NCBI GenBank assembly: GCA_028641055.1
Contig: CM054062.1
Span: 13,180,826-13,244,825, forward strand
DNA: 64,000 nt
DNA from: Alopecurus myosuroides
Taxonomy: Eukaryota > Streptophyta > Magnoliopsida > Poales > Poaceae
Direction of reading: 5' to 3'
This document shows positions 22,540 to 33,200 of this stretch, in pieces. Within the stretch, counting starts at the first letter, position 1, and each line of letters begins with the position of its first letter. The notes below the pieces were generated by a model. That model made no database searches. It worked only from the letters and a program-made list of their open reading frames with translations, and was not told the DNA's origin. Made by a program: the position numbers and the translations under genes.

Positions 22540-25500
22540 GTTGGCGCCCACCGTGGGGCAAGCAGCGGCGCTGGTTGGAGTCTCTGTTCGGACGGGATCT
22601 TCTTCAGCGGAGCGCGTGGTCTGTGGCCTTGTCCACAGATTCGGCTCCTTCGACTTCGTCACCGACAACGCCGGCGATTTCGGCGGCAAGGCCATGCCGG
22701 AGGGCGGCTCGGTGGTCTCCTTCGGCTCTCACCTCGTCTACGTCGCCACCGTAGCCAACCGTGCGTATCCCGAGCTGGTGCAAGACGCGGAGGATCCTCC
22801 CGCGGTGATCGCTACTCGCGGAAGGCCCGCGTCCCGCTCTGCGAACTGCGCTGAGGTGCTGGTGACGGGCTTGGCGGCAAACACTGGCGCAGCTGCTACT
22901 GGCGCTGCGGCCGTCGTCGAGGAGGTGGATGTACCGGCTGGTGGCAGGGTACACCGGCCCTACGAGAAGGAGAGCAACATGCCGCCTTCCACGTCCGCGG
23001 CCATTCCCGCGTCGGCTACGCGGCCTGGCATGCCAACCCCCACCGACATCGAGCTCCTGGCCATGAGGGAGCAGCTCGAGCGGCAACGCCTGGAGCTGCT
23101 TGCCGAGCAGGCGGAGTTGGACAAGGTGAGGTTAGAGTTGAGTCTAGATCAGCTCGAGTACAACAAGGCTCACGGTTTCACGCCGGTTGTTAGGAGGCCT
23201 AGCAGAGTAGGTGCCACTCGGCGTAACCTTGGTGCCGAGATGGCGACAGTCATAGAGGCCCCCGCTCAGTCCGCCACCGCAAACACCTCCACCAGGCCCA
23301 GATACAACACACCCGCCAAAACACTTAGAGCTGCAGAGGCTGTAGCAGCCGAGTTGCCTCGCCTTGACGGCGATGCGCGTGTTAGGCAGCAAGAGAGACT
23401 CAATGAGTTAGTGTTGGAGGCTGCTAGGCAGAACGAGGAGTTCCGGAAGGCCAACCCGGGTGCTGGGGCTTCGCAGGTGGTGCATTCGCACGCGGCTAGA
23501 TCTAACGATCAGGCCTCGTCTCCGCATCCCAGCCGCGAGAAGAGCCGCAGCGGCCGCTCGGGCAGAGACAGGCAGATGAAGGTGTATGACCCGGCTGCTG
23601 CCGCGAAACAGCTCGTTGTGCCGCAGCAGCCCGGGCAGGAACACAATGCTGCAAGAGCAGGCTCTCAAGCCCATCAAGCTCAAAGCCGTGTCCGAGAAGC
23701 TGCGCGTCCTGGTTCTTCTCGGCAACCCACAGCTCAGCCTACTCGGCAGAGGCAGCAGCCGCGCGCTGTGGCACCAGTCGCCAACCCGGTGGAGCAACCT
23801 GCAGCGGTGCAGGTGGACAGGTATGATGACGGCTACTCGGCCATGGAGATGGTTGGCTATGATATTCGTGACCGTGTTGGTGACCGTGTGCTGGCGCCTG
23901 GAGACGCAAGGCATCAGTTGGACCGGATCAGCTTGTCGGCGCGGCTGGAGAACACGGGTCCTCCTGGCCCCGAGTGCTTTGGCCCGCGCATCATGAACGA
24001 GCCGTCCGTGAAGAACTTTCAGCTCGCTAGAGGCACCAAGAGCTACAATGGCAGCACCAAGCCGGAAGATTGGCTCAATGATTATGTTACCGCGGTCCAC
24101 ATCGCGAATGGCAACAGAAGATGGGTTGTGCGCTATGTTCCACAGATGCTAGAGGGTCCAGCTCGCACTTGGCTCAACAACTTGCCCAAGAACAGCATTA
24201 ACTGCTGGCTGGATTTCTCGGATGCCTTCATCAGCAACTTCACGAGTACATACAAGAGGCCGAATAGGCCACAGCAGCTGTCAGCTTGCAGGCAGCGAGA
24301 AGACGAGACAGACCGCGAGTATCTTACTCGGTGGAGCACATTGAGGAACACCTGTGAGGGTGTGAATGAAGCTCAAGCCATCACTTGGTTTGCGCAGGGG
24401 TGCAGGCATGGCAGCATGTTGTGGCAGAGATTGCAGAGGGAGATGCCGAACACTCTGGCGGAAACCATCAAGATTGCGGATCAGTACGCACTCGGAGACC
24501 CCACTCAGCCACTGATGGACTCCTCTGAGCCGAGAAGAAACTTCAGCAACAACAAGCGCAACGAGTTCCGCAACAAGCGCCGAGTGGATAATCGGTATGA
24601 TCCCGAAGAGGTGAATGCAGTGACTGTTGGAGCCAGTGGCAGCCAGAGGCAGAAACCTTCTGGAGCCTACGGGCAGAACCAGAACCAGGGCCAAGGCAAC
24701 AAGAAGCCATTTCGCACCTCTCAGTCGGGTAGCGGGAACTCCGAGCAGCCGAAGAAATTTGTCTTTGATGACATGAAGGATGGCCCATGCAGCTTTCACA
24801 CCCACCATCCGTCGAGGCCTGCTAACCACACTACTCGGCAGTGCGAGTGGTGGGAGGCGATCAAGAGTGATGGCTTGCCTCCTCCTCCTCCCCTGCCAGC
24901 AGCCAATGCCAATGCCAATGTGCAGCCTGCTCGTGCACCCGCAGCTCGGCCGCCAGTGTACCCGAGAAGAGAGAACGTGAACCAAGTGGCTTTAGGAGCC
25001 AACCAGTACTTCAACAATGAGAGATACCGCAACAACAACAACAACTACAACCGCAACAACAACAACAACAACAGAGGCAACAACAACAACTACCAGGGCA
25101 ACAACAACAATAGCAACAATGGGGGCAATGGCTCCAATCAGTACCAAGAGCACCACGAGAGCTACATGATCTTCACTTCTGAGCCTGACGACAAGCAATC
25201 ACAGCACAGGCGGGCCATGGAGGTCAATGCGGTGATTCCTGCTGTCCCTCACTACATGTACTGGTGCGACAAGGAGATCAGGTGGTCTCGAGTAGATCAT
25301 CCCAAGGTGATGCCCAATCCGGGTAGCTATGCCTTGGTGCTGGATCCTACCTTCCTGGGTCCCGAGAAGAATGTGAGGTTCAGCAAGGTGCTAATCGACA
25401 ACGGCAGCAGCATCAACATTGTGTACAAGGACACACTCGAGAAGCTTGGCTTGGCCGAGAACATGATGCTGCCTAGCAAGACCACCTTCCATGGCATTGT

Positions 25501-25978
25501 GCCCGGGATCTCGTGCAACCCGATTGGCCGAGTGTGGATTGATGTGCTATTCGGTACTCGGGAGAACTGCCGCACAGAGCGCCTGCAGTTCGAGGTGGTG
25601 GACCATCAGAGCCCATATCACGCTCTACTCGGCAGGCCTGCCCTGAGCAAGTTCATGGCCTCCACCCATGTTGCGTATCTGAAGATGAAGATCCCTGGTC
25701 CCAATGGCATCATCACCATCTCGGGAGATTACAAGAAGTCCATTGAGTGTGCCTCCGCTGGCTCCCAGTTGGCGGAGTCGATGGTGATTGCTGCCGAGAA
25801 GAAGAAGATGTACGAGGTGGTGGCCATGGCTCATTCCGCGCAAGCTAGCGCGCAAGGCGTGCCGAGTACCCAGCAGGGCACAGCTTTCCAAGCTGCCAAG
25901 GAGACGAAGAAGATTCAGGTCGACCCCGAGTTCCCCGACCGCGTAGCCATCATTGGATCCGGGTTGGCGGAGAAATAG
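22511..25978 (+). CDS. gag-pro: Element B Gag-protease polyprotein
   Basis: 1155 codons without interruption. The first ATG lies in the LTR; a start after the PBS is equally possible. Residues 182-215 form a charged, probably coiled-coil stretch. Residues 518-662 match the plant retrotransposon gag core (WLNDYVTAVHI to ADQYALGD) that packages the RNA into particles. A zinc-finger-like CSFHTHHPSRPANHTTRQC is at 759-778, an asparagine-rich run coded by AAC repeats at about 837-872, and the aspartic protease (LIDNGSSINIVY) near 960. The active site reads DNG rather than DTG or DSG. The frame ends at UAG 25976-25978, followed in frame by RT. Confidence 0.92.
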   Translation: MASAVTPPRQLAPTVGQAAALVGVSVRTGSSSAERVVCGLVHRFGSFDFVTDNAGDFGGKAMPEGGSVVSFGSHLVYVATVANRAYPELVQDAEDPPAVIATRGRPASRSANCAEVLVTGLAANTGAAATGAAAVVEEVDVPAGGRVHRPYEKESNMPPSTSAAIPASATRPGMPTPTDIELLAMREQLERQRLELLAEQAELDKVRLELSLDQLEYNKAHGFTPVVRRPSRVGATRRNLGAEMATVIEAPAQSATANTSTRPRYNTPAKTLRAAEAVAAELPRLDGDARVRQQERLNELVLEAARQNEEFRKANPGAGASQVVHSHAARSNDQASSPHPSREKSRSGRSGRDRQMKVYDPAAAAKQLVVPQQPGQEHNAARAGSQAHQAQSRVREAARPGSSRQPTAQPTRQRQQPRAVAPVANPVEQPAAVQVDRYDDGYSAMEMVGYDIRDRVGDRVLAPGDARHQLDRISLSARLENTGPPGPECFGPRIMNEPSVKNFQLARGTKSYNGSTKPEDWLNDYVTAVHIANGNRRWVVRYVPQMLEGPARTWLNNLPKNSINCWLDFSDAFISNFTSTYKRPNRPQQLSACRQREDETDREYLTRWSTLRNTCEGVNEAQAITWFAQGCRHGSMLWQRLQREMPNTLAETIKIADQYALGDPTQPLMDSSEPRRNFSNNKRNEFRNKRRVDNRYDPEEVNAVTVGASGSQRQKPSGAYGQNQNQGQGNKKPFRTSQSGSGNSEQPKKFVFDDMKDGPCSFHTHHPSRPANHTTRQCEWWEAIKSDGLPPPPPLPAANANANVQPARAPAARPPVYPRRENVNQVALGANQYFNNERYRNNNNNYNRNNNNNNRGNNNNYQGNNNNSNNGGNGSNQYQEHHESYMIFTSEPDDKQSQHRRAMEVNAVIPAVPHYMYWCDKEIRWSRVDHPKVMPNPGSYALVLDPTFLGPEKNVRFSKVLIDNGSSINIVYKDTLEKLGLAENMMLPSKTTFHGIVPGISCNPIGRVWIDVLFGTRENCRTERLQFEVVDHQSPYHALLGRPALSKFMASTHVAYLKMKIPGPNGIITISGDYKKSIECASAGSQLAESMVIAAEKKKMYEVVAMAHSAQASAQGVPSTQQGTAFQAAKETKKIQVDPEFPDRVAIIGSGLAEK
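22542..22559 (+). other. primer-binding site of element B
   Basis: TGGCGCCCACCGTGGGGC, two bases after the LTR. It is also translated as part of the open gag frame (QLAPTVG). Confidence 0.85.
25976..25978 (+). other. UAG between protease and RT, candidate readthrough stop
   Basis: The context AAA UAG GAA AGC GAG is identical in A (13512-13514). The 30 or so bases after it are also identical, and RT homology continues in the same frame with no gap. A short CUCA/UGAG pairing is possible from about 10 bases downstream. Either readthrough (as known for some retroviruses) or splicing (as known for Ogre elements) could join the two halves. C has no stop here. Confidence 0.6.
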
Positions 25979-28900
25979 GAAAGCGAGCTCATCCACTTCC
26001 TCCGTGAGAATCGGGATGTTTTCGCCTGGTCCAATGAAGATTTACCAGGAGTCCCGAGGGAGTTGGTTGAGCACTCTTTACATGTGCGTCCTGACGCCAA
26101 ACCAGTGAAGCAGGCTATGCGCCGCTTCGGAGATGAGAGGAGGAAGGCCATTGGTGACCAGATCACCAAGTTGCTGATAAGCAATTTCATCATGGAGGTG
26201 CTGCATCCGGATTGGCTAGCCAACCCGGTCATGGTCGAGAAGAAGAAGGAGGATCCCAAGGCTGCCACTGCATGGCGCATGTGCGTCGACTACACCGACT
26301 TGAACAAGGCATGCCCCAAGGATCCTTTCCCGCTGCCTCGCATCGATCAGGTGATCGATTCCACTGCTGGCTGTGAACTGCTGTCTTTCATAGATGCCTA
26401 CTCTGGTTTTCATCAGATTGCACTCAATCCTGCTGATCAAATAAAGACTGCTTTCATTACCCCGTACGGGGCTTATTGCTATCGTGTAATGTGTTTTGGC
26501 TTGAGGAACGCGGGTGCAACCTATCAGAGATGCATGCAGAAATGCTTGCACGACCAGCTCGGCAAGAATGTGCAGGTGTACGTAGATAACATTGTCATCA
26601 AAACGAATAAAACACATACTCTGCTTGCCGACCTGGAGGAAACCTTTGCAAACCTACGCAAGTACAAAATGAAACTGAATCCGAGTAAGTGTACCTTTGG
26701 TGTACCGGCTGGAAAGCTACTCGGTTTTCTGGTTTCGAGTCGAGGCATTGAAGCCAACCCCTTAAAGATAAAAGCTATTGAGAGCATGTCTTTACCGAGA
26801 TCGCTGAAAGATGTGCAGAAGTTCACAGGTTGTTTGGCGTCTCTGAGCCGTTTTCTGGGTCGAATGGGCGAGAAGGCCCTGCCTCTGTACCAACTGATGA
26901 AGAAAAGTGACAAGTTTGTCTGGACTCCGCAAGCGGATGTGGCATTCAATGAGCTGAAAGCAATGCTGGCTAGTGCTCCCATCCTGGCTAGTCCGCTACC
27001 CAAGGAGCCGATGTTGCTGTACATTGTTGCGACTAACCGAGTAGTCAGCGTGGTAATTGTGGTGGAGCGAGAAGAAGAGGGCAAGAGTGTGCAGCGCCCA
27101 GTGTATTATCTCAGTGAAGTGCTGTCCAGTTCCAAGCAAAACTATCCGCATTACCAGAAGATGACCTACGGCGTGTACCTGGGCGCCAGGAAGCTGAAAC
27201 ACTATTTCCAAGAGCACCCCATCACTGTCGTGAGCTCTGCTCCCATCTCGGACATCATGGGCAACAAGGAGGCGAGTGGCAGAGTGGCCAAGTGGGCGAT
27301 TGAGCTAGCTGCGTATGCTCCCGCGTACGCGAGAAGGGAAGCCATCAAGTCTCAGATCCTGGCGGAATTTCTTGTGTACTGGGCCGAGGTGCAGTATGAA
27401 CCTACTGCTCCAGTCTCCAATTATTGGAGGATGCACTTTGATGGCTCAAAGGTGAAGGAAGGCCTTGGTGCTGGTGTTGTGCTTACCTCCCCCAAGCGAG
27501 ATCAACTCAAGTATGTGCTGCAGATTCATTTCAAGGCGTCCAACAATGTTGCAGAGTATGAGGCAGTGGTACATGGCTTGCGAGTAGCCAAGGAAGTTGG
27601 AGTGCAGCGCATCATATGCTATGGAGATTCAGATCTGGTGGTGCAGCAAGTCTCGGGTACTTGGGATGCTTTGGATGCCAACATGGCATCATATCGCTTC
27701 CTGGTACAGTCTATGACTGGGTTTTTCGAAGGCTGCGAGTTCCAGCACATTCACCGAGCAGAGAACGAAGCAGCAGATGAGTTATCCAAGTTGGGATCTT
27801 CTCGGCAATCCATCCTGGCGGGAGTCGCCTTGGAACATTTGAGGAAGCCATCCATCAAGCCTTCTCCCAACTCGGAGTCGATATTTGTTCCTTCTCTGCC
27901 AAGCGAGGAATCTGACCCAATGGAAATTGACTGGGAGAGTGCTGCAGGAAACCCGGGGACTGCCGTTCTCTACTCGGGGACTGCCGTTCCCTACTCGGGG
28001 ACTGCCGCTCCTTACTCGGGGACTGCCGTTCCCTACCCGGGGACTGCCACTCCTTACTCGGGGACTGCCGTTCCCTACCCGGGGACTGCCGCTCCTAACT
28101 CGGGGACTGCCATTCCTTACTCGGGGACTGCCACTCCTTACTCGGGGACTGCCGCCCTCAACCCGGAGGCTGTTGCATTCATTGAAGAAGTTCTCGCCAA
28201 TCGATCTGGATTACAGAGAAGCGCTCCTACTCCTCCTGAGCCACCACAAGAGCCTGTCCCAATGGAACTGGACGAACCAGTGTTTCCCACACGGGAGACA
28301 CCGAGTTGGGCTATGCCCATATTATCCTTTCTAAGGGACGGCACTCTACCTGAAGATGAGGTGACTGCAAGGCAGATTCAGAGAAGATCCAAAGGCTACA
28401 CTATTGTCCGAGATGTGTTGCACAAGAGAAGTGCCACTGGCGTGCTGCAACGCTGTGTGGATCCAGCAGAAGGAGAAGAAATCTTGATAGAGATACACCA
28501 AGGAGAATGCGGGCACCACGCCTCTTCTCGGGCGCTGGTCCAGAAAGCCTTCAGGCATGGATTCTATTGGCTCACAGCGCTGCAGCAAGCTGAAGATATC
28601 GTGAGGAAATGCACTGGTTGCCAGATGTTCGCAAGTAAGATTCACATGCCGCTTCCGAGTTGAAAACAATTCCTATCACCTGGCCATTTGCTGTTTGGTG
28701 TTTGGACATGGTTGGGCCTTTCCAGCCGGCTAGAGGCAACATGACTCATATCCTGGTCATGGTGGACAAGTTCACCAAGTGGATTGAAGTAAAACCCATT
28801 CGGAAGTGTGACGGGGTCACAGCTGTGAAATTCGTGAAGGATATCATCCTGAGATATGGCTACCCGCACAGTATCATCACCGACAACGGCACAAACTTTG

Positions 28901-29571
28901 CTGAGGGAGCAATGGTGCGATTCTGCAGAGATAAGCGTATCCGACTAGACGTTGCGTCAGTCGCGCACCCTGCTTCCAATGGGCAAGTTGAAAGAGCAAA
29001 TGGCATGGTACTGGCAGGTATAAAGCCAAGGCTGATGGAGCCACTGCTGAAAACACCTGGGTGTTGGTTAGACGAGTTGCCAGCGGTGTTGTGGAGTCTA
29101 AGGACTACCCCTAACCGGTCAACCGGCTACACGCCATTCTTCTTGGTATACGGGGCTGAGGCCGTGTTGCCAATAGACTTAGAGCATGACTCCCCCCGAG
29201 TAGCCCTCTACACTGAGGTGGAGGCGAGAGAAGCTCGAGAAAACGACGTTGACCTGCTTGAAGAAGCAAGAGAGCTGACTCTGTCACGTTCGGCTATCTA
29301 CCAGCAAAACCTGCGGCGTTATCATAGCCGAAAGGTGAGCCCAAGGGTTTTCCGAGAAGGAGACATGGTCCTTAGGCTTGTGCAGCGCACCGCCGGGATG
29401 CACAAGTTGTCTCCTCCATGGGAAGGTCCTTTCATTGTGAGCAAAGCGCTGCACAACGATGCTTATTATCTTGTAGATGTGCGTCCACCACAGGCGAACA
29501 GGGCAGATAAATCCGGAGAGGAAACCAAGCGCCCTTGGAATGTAGCTCTACTCCGCCGTTTTCATTCGTAA
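25979..29571 (+). pseudogene. pol: Element B pol: RT, RNase H, second RNase H, integrase
   Basis: In frame after the UAG. RT has FIDAYSGFHQI (about 26387), but the catalytic box reads YVDN (26579-26590) where A and C have YVDD. First RNase H is at 26930-27290 and the archaeal-type second RNase H at 27430-27800 (DGSKVKEG, YEAVVHGL, GDSDLVVQQ). A repeat linker lies at 27952-28158. The integrase HHCC finger is at 28500-28625. A 1-base deletion near 28650 shifts the frame, and the rest (28660-29571) holds CLDMVGPF, TDNGTN, VERANG and the C-terminal PWEGPF and RPWNVALLRRFH motifs. Probably unable to transpose on its own. Confidence 0.9.
27952..28158 (+). repeat. 21-bp coding minisatellite carrying a polypurine-like motif
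   Basis: Ten units, each with GGGGACTGCC, encode a 7-residue repeat of the GTAVPYS type. A has only four such units (15488-15570). The core TCGGGGACTGC matches the sequence directly before B's 3' LTR (35775-35785). Confidence 0.9.
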
Positions 29572-30233
29572 GCAAAAATGTGTATGTACCCTCTTATCCG
29601 AGTTGAAATTCTACTCTGCAATCTGAAAATGTTCTCGGGGACTGCCCTCGTCCAAAATTGCTCTAAGTGTTTTTACTCGGCTTTACTGTTTGTCTATTCG
29701 GTTGCTTCACTTCTGAAATCAAACGCGTACTGAGTACTGTGTCTAAACCTATATGCCAACTCTTCGACTCTGCTGCTGTCCGAAACCCGGCTTCATGGCA
29801 AGCAAGAGAACAAGCAAAAGGGTCAATGAGCACGGGAAAATCGCTAAGGAAGAAAAAGTGCAGGAACTGAGTAGAGTGTTTGTTATTTCTGTTCGCTGCG
29901 TTGTCTTTTCGGCTAAGTGGTGGGCTGCGTTACTATGATGGTTTCTAAGCGGCTAAGTATTTGCAGCCCTACTCTTTGACTCTTGTGACTCGAATACCAA
30001 AAAAGCAATAAGTTGCGGGTAGAGCAGAGATGAAGGGAGAGGGTGAATAAGAAACGCAACTCGGGGACTCGCATGGAAACGCAACCCGGCATTGAGCCAG
30101 GGCTGCTCAAAATGATTAACTCAAAGATAACAAGTGAAAATGAAATTGAGAAAAGCGTAAATAAGTCTGGTACATATGCTCCCGGCATCCCGGGGATCTG
30201 ATAAGTGTTTAAGCAAAAAATGTGCAGGTGAAA
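29572..30233. other. Element B spacer between pol and antisense gene
   Basis: No coding sequence. Contains CTCGGGGACTGCCCTCG (29635) and ACTCGGGGACTCGC (30060), again polypurine-like. Both transcripts, sense pol and the antisense gene, should end here, so this is the expected place of converging 3' ends. Confidence 0.55.
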
Positions 30234-33200
30234 TTAGGTGGAGGAGGCATCGTTGTCGGCAGCTGCCTTCTCGGCTTCCTCCTCAGCGCTCGTATTGGCC
30301 GCACCCGACTCCGGAGGGACGGTGGTGGTCGCCGGAGCTGAAGCTTGGCCTTGGGGGCGCACCGTGTCGTCGAGTGCGGCTCCTGATGAGGTGCCGAACT
30401 CGAGGGCGGCGGTGTCGATCGCCTCGGTCTCTTCGTCGCTACTCGCGACAACCGTGGCTTTCCCCTTGCCTCTCGGCGAATCGAAGAAGCCGTCCAAGTC
30501 GGACTCGGTATCTTCATCCGTTTCCTCGCCCTCCTCCACTTCGGTGTCGGGCTCGGGGGGGGCGTCGATGAAGACCTCCGTCTCAGCGCACTCCGCGACT
30601 TCATACGCGATCTGCTTGCGTGAGGCAACGCAGCTGGGATCCGACTCCCACCGGGAGTTATCGCGCTTCCCGCGGATGATTCCCATGTCAAGATTCTCGT
30701 ACCAGGAAGCAACGCACAGTAGCATCAAGTCCGCGCCTGCCCGAGCTCCCGAGGCACGCCACTTCTTCAACTCGGCCTTCACATTCTGCAGCTTGAGTGC
30801 GAGGCCCCGAATGGTTGTTGGCTCAGGATCCTCAGGCCAGAAGAGCTTGTGAAGAGCAAAGCCCACGCGCACGAGGTCAGTGCCAACGCCGGCTAGGCGT
30901 TCGAACTGGCCTCGCATCACCAGCATGCTGTCTTCAATTTCGGCCCTGGTGTCCTCTGGCTCGCCATTCGCAGCACGTGCTGCTTGGGCCTTGGCCAGAG
31001 CGGGCACGCAGGAAGAAATAATGGCAGGAAAGATCTCTGGGAAAACCAGTAAGAAATTTAGAACCAGAGAAGAAAAGATCCGGGTAGAGGAAGAACCGAG
31101 AAGAAAATCGACCGAGAAGAAATTCGACCGAGAAGAGAAAGATGCAGGGAAGAGAAAGCGTACTCTTTAGCTCGATGCGCAGCGCCTGCAGCTGGGTCTT
31201 CCAGGATTCTTCATTGGATATGTGCTTATCCTGGATCTGGCGCAGAGTATCCATCTGCGCGAAAAGCCCAGCATTGGCCTTTGTCAGTACCTCGCACTCC
31301 TGCTTGAGGGTCTCGATTTTGGCGTTGAAGGTTGTTTCGGCTTTGGCTTTTTCGGCGATGGCTCTGTCCCTCTCGGCGCCAAGAGTGATAGCATCCTGGA
31401 GTGCCTCCCGCAGCTGGGCTTGCAGTTCCGCCACCTCTGTGGTGTGGTTCTTCACCAACTCGACAGCCTGGTCGGACAGCTGCTTCTGCACTTCTTCCGG
31501 TTTGGCGCAGTCTTGATGTTCTTCAACAAACAACTTATGATCTTCTGCGGAGAGACAAACAAGGTTAGCAGAGAAGCAGAGAAGAAACAGAAACATAATC
31601 AAGTCGGGTAGACCGCAACTCACCTTCCAACTTCTTGATGGTGCCCTCGGCGTTCTCCACAAACGCACGGCATTTCTCGTGCTCCTCAGCTAAAGCCTTC
31701 AGATTATCTACTGAGTAGGAATGGTTAGCGCAAAAAGAAAGCAGAAGCGGGCGTAAACATAAAACGCAGTAACCGTGCAGCTAAAAGCATACCTTTTACT
31801 TCAGCCAGCTGCTGAGTGCTATCATTGGCATTCTTGCTCGCAGCCTCCGCAGTTGCCTTCTCCTTTTCAAGTGCAGCAATTCGCCTCCTGGCGATAGCAT
31901 GGTTCCAGAGGAGCACGCGATACAAATTGGTACGCTTCAGAACGCTATCCTGAGAAGCGGGAAGAGAACAAGTTAGGCAAAAGAAGGGGAGATTCACCCC
32001 GAGTAGGAGGCTACTCGGAGAGTATCCGTCTACTCGGCCAGAATCTCGGGGACTGGGTGATGGTAAAGGAAAATGAGAAAAGAGAGATGCTACTCGGAGA
32101 AAAGAAAAAATTCAACTCGGGAAGAACAAGTAAGACTTACTGCATAAGCTTGCTCGATGTCCTCGGCGTTCTTGCGGTGCAGGAACATCTTGGCGGCGAG
32201 AGTGGCAGTCTCGGTGGAGACGGTCATGGGTTTGTAACCCAGATCCACCTTGTTCCACTCAACGCGCATATAGTCGATTGCGCCCAACCCAAGGCCGTGC
32301 CAGTTGTCCGTGCCGAGAACCTTGCTGTCCCACTTGGCGTCGATGAAGCCAATGGTGTCGAGTACTTGCTCAAGGCTCCGTGATGTTATCGCTGGATCCT
32401 GGGCTCCCCGAGAAGCAATAGTGACGAGCTTGTTCTGGTTTGGAGCCGGGGGAGGGGAGTTCACAGCTACGGCCTTCCTTCCCTTCTGAAGGGCAAGCTG
32501 TTTATCCTGGGGAGAGAAGCCGATCTGGTTTTGCTGGCTAACCTGCACCATGTAGTCCGGGAAGCAAGGCTGACCAGCAGCAGCAAGAGCGGCGGAGGTA
32601 GCAGTAGCGACCGGGCCGGGCGCGCGAATAACCAACTGTCCAGTCGAGGTTGGCGCTGGCGTCTGATCCCTAGCTCGCTTCTTCGTTTTCTCTTTCTCGG
32701 CGCGCTGTTTCTCGGACTCCTCGGCCTTCTCTCCGTCAACCTTGGCCTTTGCCTTCTCGGCAGCTTCCTTCTCGGCCGCCCTCTTCTCGGTCTCCTGCCT
32801 CAAAGCATCCAGGGCCTGTTGCCTGGCTTGGTCAGTTGGTGGCGCCAGGGGCGTGCTATCCGGTGCGCCAGTCGGCCGGGCGCTACTCGGTGTGGCGCCC
32901 GCCTGCGCGTCGCTCAGTGGATAGGCATCCGCCATAGTGGCATCCGTGGCGGTGGCGTCTTCTACCTGCTGCTCGGGAGCGGGGTTCACTTGGTCAGCAG
33001 CTCCTGTGCTTGGCTGCTCTGGCTCAGTCTCTGGCAGCTCAAGGGCGGTGTTGTCCTGCATCTCTTCGTCTTGAGTCTCCTCGGCAGTATTGGCCGGAGG
33101 AGACGGGGGCCTTTCCTGGTGTGCAGCAGTGTCCGGTGCTGCTGGTTCCGCACGGGATTGCTGCTCCGAATCCGCCCCTTGAGCATCAGCGCTCTGGGCG

